42,804 nucleotides of DNA from an uncultured Microcaldota archaeon (lineage in GTDB: Archaea; Micrarchaeota; Micrarchaeia; Anstonellales; Bilamarchaeaceae): assembly GCA_903835385.1 (NCBI GenBank), contig CAILMQ010000031.1, positions 1 to 42,804 of the forward strand, in the 5' to 3' direction. Position 1 is the first letter of the stretch. The number at the start of each line of letters is the position of its first letter. Made by a program: the position numbers and the translations under genes. A model generated the notes under the pieces. It did no database searches and was not told where the DNA came from. It was given only the letters and a program-made list of their open reading frames with translations. Shown here piece after piece: positions 27,595 through 36,727 of this stretch.

Positions 27595-28572
27595 TCACTT
27601 TTCCGCCATTGTTTCCTTCACCGCGGCCTTCACCCTGCTCTTGTCAGGGAAGAAATAATCCTCGCCTGCGAGCAGGGGTATGATGGTGTCCCATCCTGTC
27701 ACCCTTTTAGGGGCGGCCTGCAGGTGGTAGAATGCTTTCTCGTTTATCCTTGCGATTATTTCAGAGGCGAAACCCAGGGTTTTGACAGCCTCGTGCACTA
27801 CCACGGCCCGGCCGGTCTTCCTGACGGATTCCGTAACCGTGTCCCAGTCGCATGGATTGAGCGTGCGCAGGTCCACCACTTCGGGGTTTATGCCCTCCTG
27901 CTCCAGCTCCGCAGCGGCTTCCATGACCATGGGGGTCTGTGCGCCATAGGTTATCATGGATATGTCCTTGCCTTCTTTTGCGATTCTCGCCTTTCCGAGC
28001 GGGATGGTATAGCGTTCTTCCGGAACTTCCTCCTTGTATGCGCGATAGAGCTTTTTCGGCTCAAGGAACACAACGGGGTCCTTGCTTTCCAGCGCAGATG
28101 CGAGCAGGCCCTTGGCCTCGTAAGGGGTTGAGGGCGCGACCACAACAATGCCCGGAAGATGGATGTAGAGGCTTTCGATGCCCTCGCCATGGTGCTCCAG
28201 CGCCTTTATTCCGCCTCCGTATGGTATGCGCAGCACGAGCGGCAGAGTGAACCTTCCCCTTGTCCTGTTGCGCATCCTCGCCATGTGGCAAAGCACCTGG
28301 TGATACGCCATGAAGCTGAAGCCGTCGAACTGGATTTCCGGGACCGGCCGCAGGCCCATGGCAGCCATGCCTATGGAAGTGCCGACTATGGCGGATTCCG
28401 CAAGCGGGGTGTCCATCACGCGCTCCTTCCCGTATTTGGCGTAAAGGCCTTCGGTAACCCTGAAAACCCCGCCGTCCACGCCCACGTCTTCTCCGAGAAG
28501 GATGATTTTCCTGTCCCTTGCGAGCTCCTGGTCAAGGCAGGCATTGATGGCCTGCGCCATGGTGAGTTTCAT
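27595..28572 (-). CDS. pdhB: 2-oxoacid/pyruvate dehydrogenase E1 beta
   Basis: MTMAQAINACLDQEL-type start, GEDVGVDGGVFRVTEGL, VVVHEAVKTLGFASEI. Confidence 0.95.
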   Translation of the reverse strand: MKLTMAQAINACLDQELARDRKIILLGEDVGVDGGVFRVTEGLYAKYGKERVMDTPLAESAIVGTSIGMAAMGLRPVPEIQFDGFSFMAYHQVLCHMARMRNRTRGRFTLPLVLRIPYGGGIKALEHHGEGIESLYIHLPGIVVVAPSTPYEAKGLLASALESKDPVVFLEPKKLYRAYKEEVPEERYTIPLGKARIAKEGKDISMITYGAQTPMVMEAAAELEQEGINPEVVDLRTLNPCDWDTVTESVRKTGRAVVVHEAVKTLGFASEIIARINEKAFYHLQAAPKRVTGWDTIIPLLAGEDYFFPDKSRVKAAVKETMAEK

Positions 28573-29648
28573 GGCTTGCCAGCCCCGTAGAATTTTTCCA
28601 TCTCAGCCATCTGCTCCTTCAGGTTGTCCGTTATCTCCGACCAGACGTATTTGAACATGTCGTGCGGGTCGCCTTTGTAGGCTTCCATCTTTGCGACCGC
28701 TTCGTCAATCTGTTTGGAAAACCGCTCCATGGCCCTTGCCTCGTAATTTTTCGTCCAGAGCTTTTTCTTCTGCAGGTATTTCCTGAAGCGCTCTATGGGG
28801 TCGCGCTTCTTCCATTCATTGACCTCCTTGTCGCTCCGGTACTTGGTCGGGTCGTCGGCAGTGGTGTGCATGGACATGCGGTAGGTGACCGCTTCTATCA
28901 GTGTCGGGCCCTTGCCGCTCCGGGCGTTTATGAGCGCATCGCTGACCGCCTTGTAAACCGCGAGCGCGTCGTTGCCGTCCACCTGGATGCAAGGGATTCC
29001 ATAGCCGAGCCCCTTTTGGGCTAGAGTGGCGGAAGCGCTCTGCTCGCTGCGTGGCACTGAAATCGCCCAGTGGTTGTTCACTATGACCACGACGAGCGGG
29101 ACCTGCCACACTCCTGCGAAATTCAGGGACTCGTGGAAATCCCCCTGCGACGTGCCTCCGTCACCGACAAAGGTGAGCATGGCCTGCTTCCTGCCGGCCC
29201 GCTTTAGCGCGAACGCGATTCCCACTGCGTGGGGAAGGTGGGTTCCTATAGGTATGGCGAAGGGGAATGAGTTCGTGCCTTCTGGAAAGTTCATTCCCTC
29301 CTCTATTCCCTTCCAGTACATGAACAGTTTCTCCAGCGGAACGCCCCTGGCAATGTATGCCTGGGTCTCCCTGTAGGTCGGAAGCACCCAGTCGTCCTTC
29401 CCCAGGGCGAGGGCAGCGGCAGCACCGACAGCCTCCTGGCCCAGGATTGGGGCGTATGTGCCCATCCTGCCCTGGCGCTGGAGCTTCACGGACTTGTCGT
29501 CATAGGCGCGCGTGAGGAGCATGAGCTCGAACATGGTTTTTAGAATGCCTGGAGAAAGCTTGGGCTCAAGCTTCTTGTCAGCCACGCCCTTCTCGTTCAG
29601 GATTTGGAGATAATCCACGCTCCCCTCGTAAACCCTTCTCCTAGCCAT
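28569..29648 (-). CDS. pdhA: 2-oxoacid/pyruvate dehydrogenase E1 alpha
   Basis: ThDP motif GDGGTSQGDFHESLNFAGVWQVPLVVVIVNN, YRMSMHTTADDPTKYR; 4-nt overlap with pdhB. Confidence 0.96.
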   Translation of the reverse strand: MARRRVYEGSVDYLQILNEKGVADKKLEPKLSPGILKTMFELMLLTRAYDDKSVKLQRQGRMGTYAPILGQEAVGAAAALALGKDDWVLPTYRETQAYIARGVPLEKLFMYWKGIEEGMNFPEGTNSFPFAIPIGTHLPHAVGIAFALKRAGRKQAMLTFVGDGGTSQGDFHESLNFAGVWQVPLVVVIVNNHWAISVPRSEQSASATLAQKGLGYGIPCIQVDGNDALAVYKAVSDALINARSGKGPTLIEAVTYRMSMHTTADDPTKYRSDKEVNEWKKRDPIERFRKYLQKKKLWTKNYEARAMERFSKQIDEAVAKMEAYKGDPHDMFKYVWSEITDNLKEQMAEMEKFYGAGKP

Positions 29649-29782
29649 GGTTGAGAGAAAACAGGCTATTTATAAAAATGTTCCGAAGCACGGGCGCGCG
29701 GTTCCGCTGCGTGCGAACCCAAAATACCGCTAGTATCAACGCTTAATAAAAGTTATCGTTTATAGTATAGCGGGGTGGGATA

Positions 29783-30460
29783 ATGGCAAGAACATATTCT
29801 TCAAGGACGAAGCAGGCTATTGTGGCGGCAGCATGCGCCGTGACCATGGCGCTTTCGGGATTCTCGCCGAAAAACGAGACGATACTGGGGCCGGGGGCGG
29901 CGCGGGCGCAGGGTTCGATGCCGTCTTTTCCATCCTCGTCCGGCTCACTGCCTTCTCAGTACGTACCCAGCATCCCATACATTCCATGGTACACGGTTCC
30001 TGATTATGGCTCCTACAGCAGGCCGAAGAGCCGCATGGAATTGAAGATTGAGGAGAAGGCCGGCGAGACGGGCCTGAGAAGCGAAGACGCCGGCACTCAA
30101 GCTCGTGCAGCCCGGGAGCTCGTGAAGATGGGAAAATCGGCCGTCCCTGCGCTCACGGAAGCGCTGAGCGACGGGAATGCCAGCGTGCGGCGGCTCGCTG
30201 CCCGTGCGCTGGGGGAGATTGCCGTTGCCAAGCCGAAGGACCCTAGTGTAATTGACATCGTTTTAGCGCTCGCCGGGCTCATGAACGACGGGAACAAGGA
30301 AGTGAAGGAGTGCGCCGCCAAGGCGATTGAAGACATCAAAAAGGCGCGGGCGCCCAGGCCGGCCCGAAGCCAGAGAAGGACATACTCTGGAAGAGCCTTC
30401 ATGCCATCCGATGTCAATATCCAGCAACAGATCATGGGCGCCGGCCATTTTCCCTACTGA
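29783..30460 (+). CDS. Exported HEAT-repeat protein (shared leader, copy 1)
   Basis: Leader MARTYSSRTKQAIVAAACAVTMALSGFSPKNETILGPGAARAQ; HEAT AARELVKMGKSAVPALTEALSDGNASVRRLAARALGEI. Confidence 0.8.
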   Translation: MARTYSSRTKQAIVAAACAVTMALSGFSPKNETILGPGAARAQGSMPSFPSSSGSLPSQYVPSIPYIPWYTVPDYGSYSRPKSRMELKIEEKAGETGLRSEDAGTQARAARELVKMGKSAVPALTEALSDGNASVRRLAARALGEIAVAKPKDPSVIDIVLALAGLMNDGNKEVKECAAKAIEDIKKARAPRPARSQRRTYSGRAFMPSDVNIQQQIMGAGHFPY

Positions 30461-30494
30461 CCAAGAAAGCGAATAAACGAATGATGTGGAAACG

Positions 30495-31295
30495 ATGCCG
30501 AGAACTTATTCTTCAAGGGCAAAACGGGCTTTCGTCGCGACCGCGTGCGCCATGACCATGGCGCTTTCCGGCTTTTCACCTAAAACCGAGGTCATCCTCA
30601 AGCCAAGGGCGGCCTGTGCGCAGGAGGCCAAGGACAGATGGGAGAAAAACATGGAAAAGATGTACAAACTCGGTGAAATCCACGGCGCCCGCTCAAAAGT
30701 GTTCGTCCGCATTTGCGAGTCCTACCTTGAAGACCTGAAAAGCGGCGATGCGCCCAGGCAGATTAACGCCATGGAGAGCCTTTGGTATCCGTGCACTGCC
30801 GCCACCAATTTCACGAACCGGGCATACTCCGGGGTGATAAGGGCGCTCAAGGACAGGAATTTGAAAGTGCGGGCAAAGGCTTCCGAAGTGCTCGTGCATA
30901 TCCTGGACGACAGCTTGCATGACGTATACGGCATGAGAATCGTTGAGCATCCGGGGCTGTTTTTCCGGGATGCCATTTTTCCGCTGCTTGGAGCCCTGGA
31001 CGACCCGCGCGGGGGGATAGGGATGAACGCCGCCCGCGGAATCGGGAAGATCGGTGTCGATGCAGTAGACACGCTGATTGGAGCGCTGGATAGCAAGGAT
31101 TGGAAGATGCGGAAACGCGCCGCGTACATGCTCGGGACCATCCTGGATAGCGACACCTACCGGGTGGATGAAAGATACTTCTCTGATTCGAATGTCGATA
31201 ATTCGGTCCCGAAGCTCAGAAAAATGAGCCAAAGCGACCCGAATGAGGATGTCCGGAGAGCCGCGGCAAGCGCCGTAGAAAGCATTACCAAATAG
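30495..31295 (+). CDS. Exported HEAT-repeat protein (shared leader, copy 2)
   Basis: Leader MPRTYSSRAKRAFVATACAMTMALSGFSPKTEVILKPRAACAQ; HEAT GIGKIGVDAVDTLIGALDSKDWKMRKRAAYMLG. Confidence 0.8.
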   Translation: MPRTYSSRAKRAFVATACAMTMALSGFSPKTEVILKPRAACAQEAKDRWEKNMEKMYKLGEIHGARSKVFVRICESYLEDLKSGDAPRQINAMESLWYPCTAATNFTNRAYSGVIRALKDRNLKVRAKASEVLVHILDDSLHDVYGMRIVEHPGLFFRDAIFPLLGALDDPRGGIGMNAARGIGKIGVDAVDTLIGALDSKDWKMRKRAAYMLGTILDSDTYRVDERYFSDSNVDNSVPKLRKMSQSDPNEDVRRAAASAVESITK

Positions 31296-31296
31296 C

Positions 31297-31312
31297 GGAT
31301 GCGATAGCATCC
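31297..31312. terminator. Hairpin between convergent genes (ggatgc-gata-gcatcc)
   Basis: Perfect 6-bp inverted repeat in the 16-bp gap between two convergent stop codons. Confidence 0.45.
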
Positions 31313-32220
31313 TATTTTCCCAGTACGCACGCTTTTGCGGCGTGGTAGGAACTTCTCACCAGCGGCCCCGAGACAACGGAACAAAAACCTAACCCGTTCG
31401 CGATTCGCGCGTAATCGTCGAATTCGCCCGGTTCCACGTATCGCTCGATTGGAATTTGTTTTTTTGTTGGCCTGAGATACTGCCCCATCGTAAGGATATC
31501 CACTTCCGCAGCGCGCAAATCCCTCATTGTTGCGATGATTTCGTCCCGCGTTTCGCCCAGGCCGAGCATGAGCGAGGACTTGGTTTTCAGTGTCCTGTGT
31601 CCGGTTCTCGGATGCGAAGCATCCGGGAAACTTGCGCCTGAAAGGCGCATGGTGTCCTGGACCTTGAACGAACGCAAAACCTCCAGCGATTTCCGATAAC
31701 TCGCCCTCGCGTCGCGGACTTTTGGCGTGAGTCGTTCGGTTGTCTCTATGTTATGGCCCAGGACGTCCACGCCAGAACGCACGAGCCCGCGAATCGCTTT
31801 TTTGTCGTTGTTGAAATCAGGGACGAGCGCTTCGACGAGAACACGGGGATTGTTTTTCTTTATGGCCTTTATGCAATTCGCAAAATGTCCCGCCCCGAAA
31901 TCAGGAAGGTCGTCGCGGTCAACGGAAGTGAGGACGACATAGCGGAGCCCGAGTTCCGAGACCGCTGCAGCGAGACGCGCTGGTTCCGTCGGGTCCGGTA
32001 TTTTCGGCTTCGGATTCGTCTTAATTGCACAAAATCTGCAGTTCCTTGTGCACTCGTTCCCGAGCACCAGGAACGTCGCGGTACCGGCTGACCAGCACTC
32101 CTGGCAGTTCGGGCAAAGCGCGCCCTGGCACACGGTGACCAATTTGTATTTCGCGAGCAGCTCTTTCATTTTGGCGCTTGCGGGATTGTAACGGATTTTC
32201 AGCCACTGCGGCTTGTCCAT
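31312..32220 (-). CDS. lipA: Lipoyl synthase (radical SAM) carrying an in-frame insertion
   Basis: CPNCQECWSAGTATFLVLGNECTRNCRFC (two cluster motifs), LTSVDRDDLPDFGA, GLGET, GQYLRPT, GPLVRSSYHA. Confidence 0.96.
   Translation of the reverse strand: MDKPQWLKIRYNPASAKMKELLAKYKLVTVCQGALCPNCQECWSAGTATFLVLGNECTRNCRFCAIKTNPKPKIPDPTEPARLAAAVSELGLRYVVLTSVDRDDLPDFGAGHFANCIKAIKKNNPRVLVEALVPDFNNDKKAIRGLVRSGVDVLGHNIETTERLTPKVRDARASYRKSLEVLRSFKVQDTMRLSGASFPDASHPRTGHRTLKTKSSLMLGLGETRDEIIATMRDLRAAEVDILTMGQYLRPTKKQIPIERYVEPGEFDDYARIANGLGFCSVVSGPLVRSSYHAAKACVLGK
31590..31659. repeat. Palindromic insertion inside lipA flanked by gtgtcctg direct repeats
   Basis: gtgtcctg at 31590..31597 and 31652..31659; ggatgc-gaa-gcatcc at 31610..31624; tgcgcct-gaa-aggcgca at 31633..31649. 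Confidence 0.65.
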
Positions 32221-32284
32221 GGGATGGACTGGGACGCCAAGATAAATAAAGAGCGCTTAGGCATGGCCCGCAGCCGGCATCGTG

Positions 32285-33664
32285 TCAATGGATGCTGTTG
32301 GGATCTATGCGCAACATCGCGGCTATGGCGGTCTTCTGCACGAGGTCGTCCTTGTCGTTGGCCGCCTTTATCAGCGCGGGCATCGCACTCCTGTCGCCTA
32401 TGTTGCCCAGCGCCTCGATGGCGGCCGCGCGCAGCCGGTGGTCGCCCTTGGGCACCAGCCTGAGGAGCGGCTTGACCGCCTTCTCGTCGCCTATCCGCCC
32501 GAGCGCGTCGGCGGACGCTATCTGTACCTCCAAATTGCGATTGTTCAGCCCTGCCAGCAGCGCAGGGACCGCGGCCTTGTCCATTTTCATGAGCGCGCTT
32601 GTCGCGGCTCTGCGCGTGGCGGCGTCATCGCTGCCCATCGCCTCGACGAGCTTTGAAGGTTTTAACGAATCCACGCCCTTGGCTCCGGGCGGCTTGGCGC
32701 CTCCTTTTCGGATTAGCGCTATGGCTTCGGAGCTGGCGGTTCGCACGACCTCGCTCTCGTCTTCCTTCGCCGCCCTGGCAAGCGCGGGAAGCGCTCTCTC
32801 GTCTTTGGCGCCCCCGAGCGCGGTTGCGCACCCTATCCGCACTACGGCCACTTTGTTCCCAAGCCCTTTTATCAGCGCGGGCACCGCGGCCTTTCCCATT
32901 TTCATGAGCGCGGCCTCTGCCATGATGCGCGTTGGAATGTCATCCTTTTCCATGGCGGTGATGATATACGGCGCTGCCGGAGCCCCGATTTCAGAGAGTG
33001 CGGCGCCGGCGAAAGCGTTCGCCTTGTTCCTGGTGTTGCCCAGTTCACGGACCAGCGGCGCTATTGCGGCCTGGCCGAATTTGGGGAGCGTCTCGGATGC
33101 CGCATTCTGGACCCGCTCGTCATTGTCCGCCAGTAGCCCGGATATCTCCAATGCGATGCCCTCATCTGCGCCGGATCCGAGCCTGTTCACCGCCTTCAGG
33201 GAGTTGAGCATTGCGAGCGCGCCTATGCGCACTATCACGTCGGCATGCTTGAGGCATTTACGAAGCTCGGGGATTGCCGGCTCGCCCAATTGGATAATCG
33301 TGAGTATTATCTGTGCCTGCTGTTCGCTTCCATTCGACTTGGCCGTCGGCATGGCCTTGAGCAGCAGTGGAATGATGGACGGCCCCATCGCTTCGAGTGC
33401 GTGCTGGGCCCGTAATATCTTCACCCCGTCGGTGCTGTCGAGCTGGATTATGAGCGCGTCCACCCTTTTCTTTATGCCTGCCTCGTCTTGGGCGCTTTGC
33501 TTTTGCGCCGCGGCGGCAGCCGGCATGCCGACGTTCCCAATCCTGTCAATCTTAGGCTTCCAGCACACGAGCGCGGCTGCGCACGTGAGCATCGCGGCGG
33601 TCTTCCTGATTGCGGAGTTGTATCTTGTAGCTTGCATCGTTCCCACCATTTCAGGCATTATCAT
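32285..33664 (-). CDS. Exported HEAT-repeat protein (third)
   Basis: Signal-like N-terminus; repeated MGKAAVPALIKGLGNK, MDKAAVPALLAGLNNRNLEVQIASADALGRIGDEKAVKPLL; start could be 33637. Confidence 0.88.
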   Translation of the reverse strand: MIMPEMVGTMQATRYNSAIRKTAAMLTCAAALVCWKPKIDRIGNVGMPAAAAAQKQSAQDEAGIKKRVDALIIQLDSTDGVKILRAQHALEAMGPSIIPLLLKAMPTAKSNGSEQQAQIILTIIQLGEPAIPELRKCLKHADVIVRIGALAMLNSLKAVNRLGSGADEGIALEISGLLADNDERVQNAASETLPKFGQAAIAPLVRELGNTRNKANAFAGAALSEIGAPAAPYIITAMEKDDIPTRIMAEAALMKMGKAAVPALIKGLGNKVAVVRIGCATALGGAKDERALPALARAAKEDESEVVRTASSEAIALIRKGGAKPPGAKGVDSLKPSKLVEAMGSDDAATRRAATSALMKMDKAAVPALLAGLNNRNLEVQIASADALGRIGDEKAVKPLLRLVPKGDHRLRAAAIEALGNIGDRSAMPALIKAANDKDDLVQKTAIAAMLRIDPNSIH

Positions 33665-33759
33665 TGATAACCATTAAAAATAAGTCATGCCGGCGGGACA
33701 GCGATTCTTTTAGGGGCTACAGGTTTATAGAAAAGAAATCGGGGTGCGCCAAGGACGTT

Positions 33760-35031
33760 CTAGCGCTGGTAGCTCTTTTTCTTTCTCCAGCCGCCCTGCG
33801 CCGGCCCGGTATTGGACCTGCGCTCGCCATGGCCGTGGTGGCCTCCCTGGCCGTGCCTCTGCTCGCCGCTTCCCCTGCGGTCGCCCCCGCGCCCGTAAGA
33901 CGGACGCCCTCCGCCACGGCTGAGCGTGACATTGGGGTCTCCCCGTTTCATCCAGGCGAAATCAGGATGGTCCGAGCTGAAGCGCTCCGCCTGGCTCTCG
34001 TTCTTGTCAACGAACGTTATGGCCTTTCCTATGGCGCCCATCCTCCCGGTCCGTCCTATGCGATGAAGGTGGGTGTCGGCGTCCTGCGCCTTGTCGTAAT
34101 TCACGATGAGCCCGACGTCCTCTATGTGCAGGCCGCGCGCCGCCACATCGGTGGCGACCAGTATCCTCACCTTGCCGTCGCGGAACTTCTGCATCACGCG
34201 CTCCCTGGCAGCCTGGGACATGCCGCCCTGTATGCTGTCCGCCTGGAAGCCGCTCTCGGCCAGCCGGTATGCGAGCTTGTCAGCGAAGAATTTCGTGGCA
34301 GTGAATATTATGACCTTCATGTGCGCGTGCTCCTTGAGTATCTCCCTGAGCCTGGGCACCTTCTCGGTCCTCGCAACCTCCACGAAATGCTCGTTGATGG
34401 CCTCGGGCTTGTCCTTCTCTCCGATTTCCACGATTTCGGAAGAGCCCATATAATTGGAAGCGATTTTCATTATGTTTCCGTCAACGGTCGCCGAAAGCAG
34501 TATGACGGTGCGCTCCCGCGGGACCTGGTGCATGATACTGTCCATCTGGTCCCGGAAGCCCATGTCAAGCATGCGGTCCGCCTCGTCCAGCACGACCAGG
34601 TTGCACTCCGAAAGGTTCGCGGTCCTGCGCTCCATGTGGTCCAGCAGCCGGCCCGGTGTGGCGATTATTATGTCAGCCCCCCTCCTCAGCTCGTCTATCT
34701 GGGGGTTTATGCTCACCCCCCCATAGACAAGGCAAAGCTTGAGGTTGTAATTTGCGGCTATGGCTTTCAGTTCCTTGTGAATCTGTACTATCAGTTCCCT
34801 TGTGGGAGCCAGCACGAGCGCCTTCTTCGCAGTCCCCCGCATCAATCGCTCGATTATCCCTACGCCGAAAGCGGCGGTCTTGCCTGTCCCGGTCTTGCTC
34901 CGTACGACGACGTTGCCGCCCGCGAGTATGAGAGGTATCACCCTTTCCTGGACTTCGGTGGCGGTTTCATATTTCATATTCCTCAGCGCGTCCACTGTCT
35001 TGGGACTGAGGTTCATCTCATCAAATTTCAT
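33760..35031 (-). CDS. DEAD-box RNA helicase with Gly/Arg-rich tail
   Basis: SKTGTGKT, APTRELIVQ, TPGRLLDH, DEAD, SAT, HRIGRTGRMG; GGGRPSYGRGGDRRGSG tail. Confidence 0.97.
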   Translation of the reverse strand: MKFDEMNLSPKTVDALRNMKYETATEVQERVIPLILAGGNVVVRSKTGTGKTAAFGVGIIERLMRGTAKKALVLAPTRELIVQIHKELKAIAANYNLKLCLVYGGVSINPQIDELRRGADIIIATPGRLLDHMERRTANLSECNLVVLDEADRMLDMGFRDQMDSIMHQVPRERTVILLSATVDGNIMKIASNYMGSSEIVEIGEKDKPEAINEHFVEVARTEKVPRLREILKEHAHMKVIIFTATKFFADKLAYRLAESGFQADSIQGGMSQAARERVMQKFRDGKVRILVATDVAARGLHIEDVGLIVNYDKAQDADTHLHRIGRTGRMGAIGKAITFVDKNESQAERFSSDHPDFAWMKRGDPNVTLSRGGGRPSYGRGGDRRGSGEQRHGQGGHHGHGERRSNTGPAQGGWRKKKSYQR

Positions 35032-35164
35032 TGTTTCACTCCATTCTGAATCAGAAATCGGGCATCTTATTACTTCTGGTGCAACGTTTTTCCTATTTAA
35101 AGCTTCTGATTTCAGCTATTGGGTTAATGCTCCAAAGGATTATAAAAGTCCTTTGGTGCAAGAA

Positions 35165-36067
35165 ATGAATGGGGTGGGCCTGATGTTTGTCGCAGTTTTG
35201 TCGGACAAGCCGGAACTTAGGGAGCAGTTCTGCAAGCTCGTTGGGAAGGAAACCAACAGGGATGACATAAGCTTCTATGCCGCTAATTTCAACGGAAGGA
35301 TAATCACGCTGGTGGAGCCCACGCTCTATCCTGACAAGATACAGCCTCTGCTCTACACGCTCTCCATGGCAGATTATGTCGTGCTTCTGGCGGACGCGCT
35401 CACGCCTAAAATAGGGGAGATAATCGTGGCGCTCAACTCGCTCAAGCTCGACAAGGGAATAATCGTCTCGAACGCACCTCTCCCCCTGGCGGGAACCGTG
35501 CTGGACAAATACGAGAAGGTCGCGGACATGAACGCGGCCAGGGAAAAGGTGCTCGCGCTCCAGGCAGGCGAGCCAGGAGAGAACGCGCTTGCGCTCGTGG
35601 ACAAGGCGTTCGCAGTGAAGTCCGTGGGGAACGTGGCTCTCGGTGTCGTCAAATCCGGGAAGCTGAAAAAGCACGACAAGCTGTTCCTGCTGCCGGACAA
35701 AAAGGAGCTGGAGGTCAGGACCATCCAGATAAACGACGCCGATTCAGAGGAGGCGAACACCGGGGCGAGGTTCGGAATCGCATACAAGGGCGACCTGCTG
35801 GAGCGCGGGATACTTGTGCCGCTCAGGAACGAATTCCAGGTCGAGAACATAGTTAACGGAAGGTTCGTGAAGAGCCCGTTCTTCAGGGACGAGCTCAAGG
35901 GCAGGATACACGCCTATTCCAACATGCAGTTCGTGGAGGGCAACGTGTTCGAGAACGAGCTGAAACTCGCCGCGCCCCTCGCGTTCGAGAAGGGCGAGCT
36001 CATCCTCGTGGTGGACGCGAGCAACCAGAAGCTGCGGATAGCCGGGGTTTTCCAGAGCAAGTGGTGA
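35165..36067 (+). CDS. SelB-like/EF-Tu-domain translation-factor-like protein lacking GTPase motifs (aSelBL-type)
   Basis: No GxxxxGK[S/T] P-loop or NKxD in the N-terminal half; C-terminal EF-Tu domain 2-like VGNVALGVVKSGKLKKHDKLFLLPDKKELEVRTIQINDADSEEANTGARFGIAYKG. Confidence 0.75.
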   Translation: MNGVGLMFVAVLSDKPELREQFCKLVGKETNRDDISFYAANFNGRIITLVEPTLYPDKIQPLLYTLSMADYVVLLADALTPKIGEIIVALNSLKLDKGIIVSNAPLPLAGTVLDKYEKVADMNAAREKVLALQAGEPGENALALVDKAFAVKSVGNVALGVVKSGKLKKHDKLFLLPDKKELEVRTIQINDADSEEANTGARFGIAYKGDLLERGILVPLRNEFQVENIVNGRFVKSPFFRDELKGRIHAYSNMQFVEGNVFENELKLAAPLAFEKGELILVVDASNQKLRIAGVFQSKW

Positions 36068-36162
36068 GAGCCCTGTTTCGGGCGGGCTGCTATATTGTGA
36101 TAAAAGACATACAAAAAGGTATATTTATAAATTCTTTTGGCCAATAGCATTATAGAGATGCC

Positions 36163-36708
36163 ATGGAACCCAAGACCCCGAGACCTGCGGATGTAATACC
36201 AATCAGCCCTCACGTCGCGCGACTGAGAGCTGCCGCGGCGCTTAAACCGGCATTGGTCGAGAGCCCGCGCGACGGGAGGGCAACGGGCAAGACAGTGGCG
36301 TTCTACAGTGCCAGCATCGCATTGCTGTCCTCCGAGGACCCGGAATCCGCAGTCCGCAAGTTTACGGTCGGCAGCGGGCACAAGGGGAAGTTTTTGGACA
36401 TCGGCCTGCACCAAAGGGACGGGGATAGCATAGTCAGGGGGACCAGGCAGATAATGCTCGTAGCCATAGACCCGGGCGACGGGGTGGCACTGCTCCTGGA
36501 CTGGAACGGCAATAGGATTACCCTGGCTGAAGGCGGCGAGAGCGTGCCCATAGGAAGCGGAAGATACAGGCTCCATCTCGAGCGCATAGAAAGGAGCGGG
36601 GAAGACTTCACATCATTCAGGCAACCGGGCCGGAGCGAGGCGGAGATGGCCTTCATGGACAAACATGCCGGCAGGGAATGGAAACGGAAATTCAAAGAAC
36701 TCGAGTAA
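36163..36708 (+). CDS. Hypothetical protein
   Basis: 181-aa ORF, TATA-like tatatttataaa about 40 bp upstream. Confidence 0.65.
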   Translation: MEPKTPRPADVIPISPHVARLRAAAALKPALVESPRDGRATGKTVAFYSASIALLSSEDPESAVRKFTVGSGHKGKFLDIGLHQRDGDSIVRGTRQIMLVAIDPGDGVALLLDWNGNRITLAEGGESVPIGSGRYRLHLERIERSGEDFTSFRQPGRSEAEMAFMDKHAGREWKRKFKELE

Positions 36709-36727
36709 CCTTCATCCCCCGGTTCTT

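Noticed and set aside
32285-33664. HEAT protein as a phycobilin lyase or PBS-lyase HEAT enzyme
   Set aside because: HEAT_PBS-type repeats alone do not indicate lyase activity and no phycobiliprotein context exists.
33664-35049. 461-aa plus-strand ORF over the helicase gene
   Set aside because: Antisense of a clear DEAD-box helicase; no recognisable motif. The same reasoning applies to 32292..33677 (+) and 21817..22902 (-).
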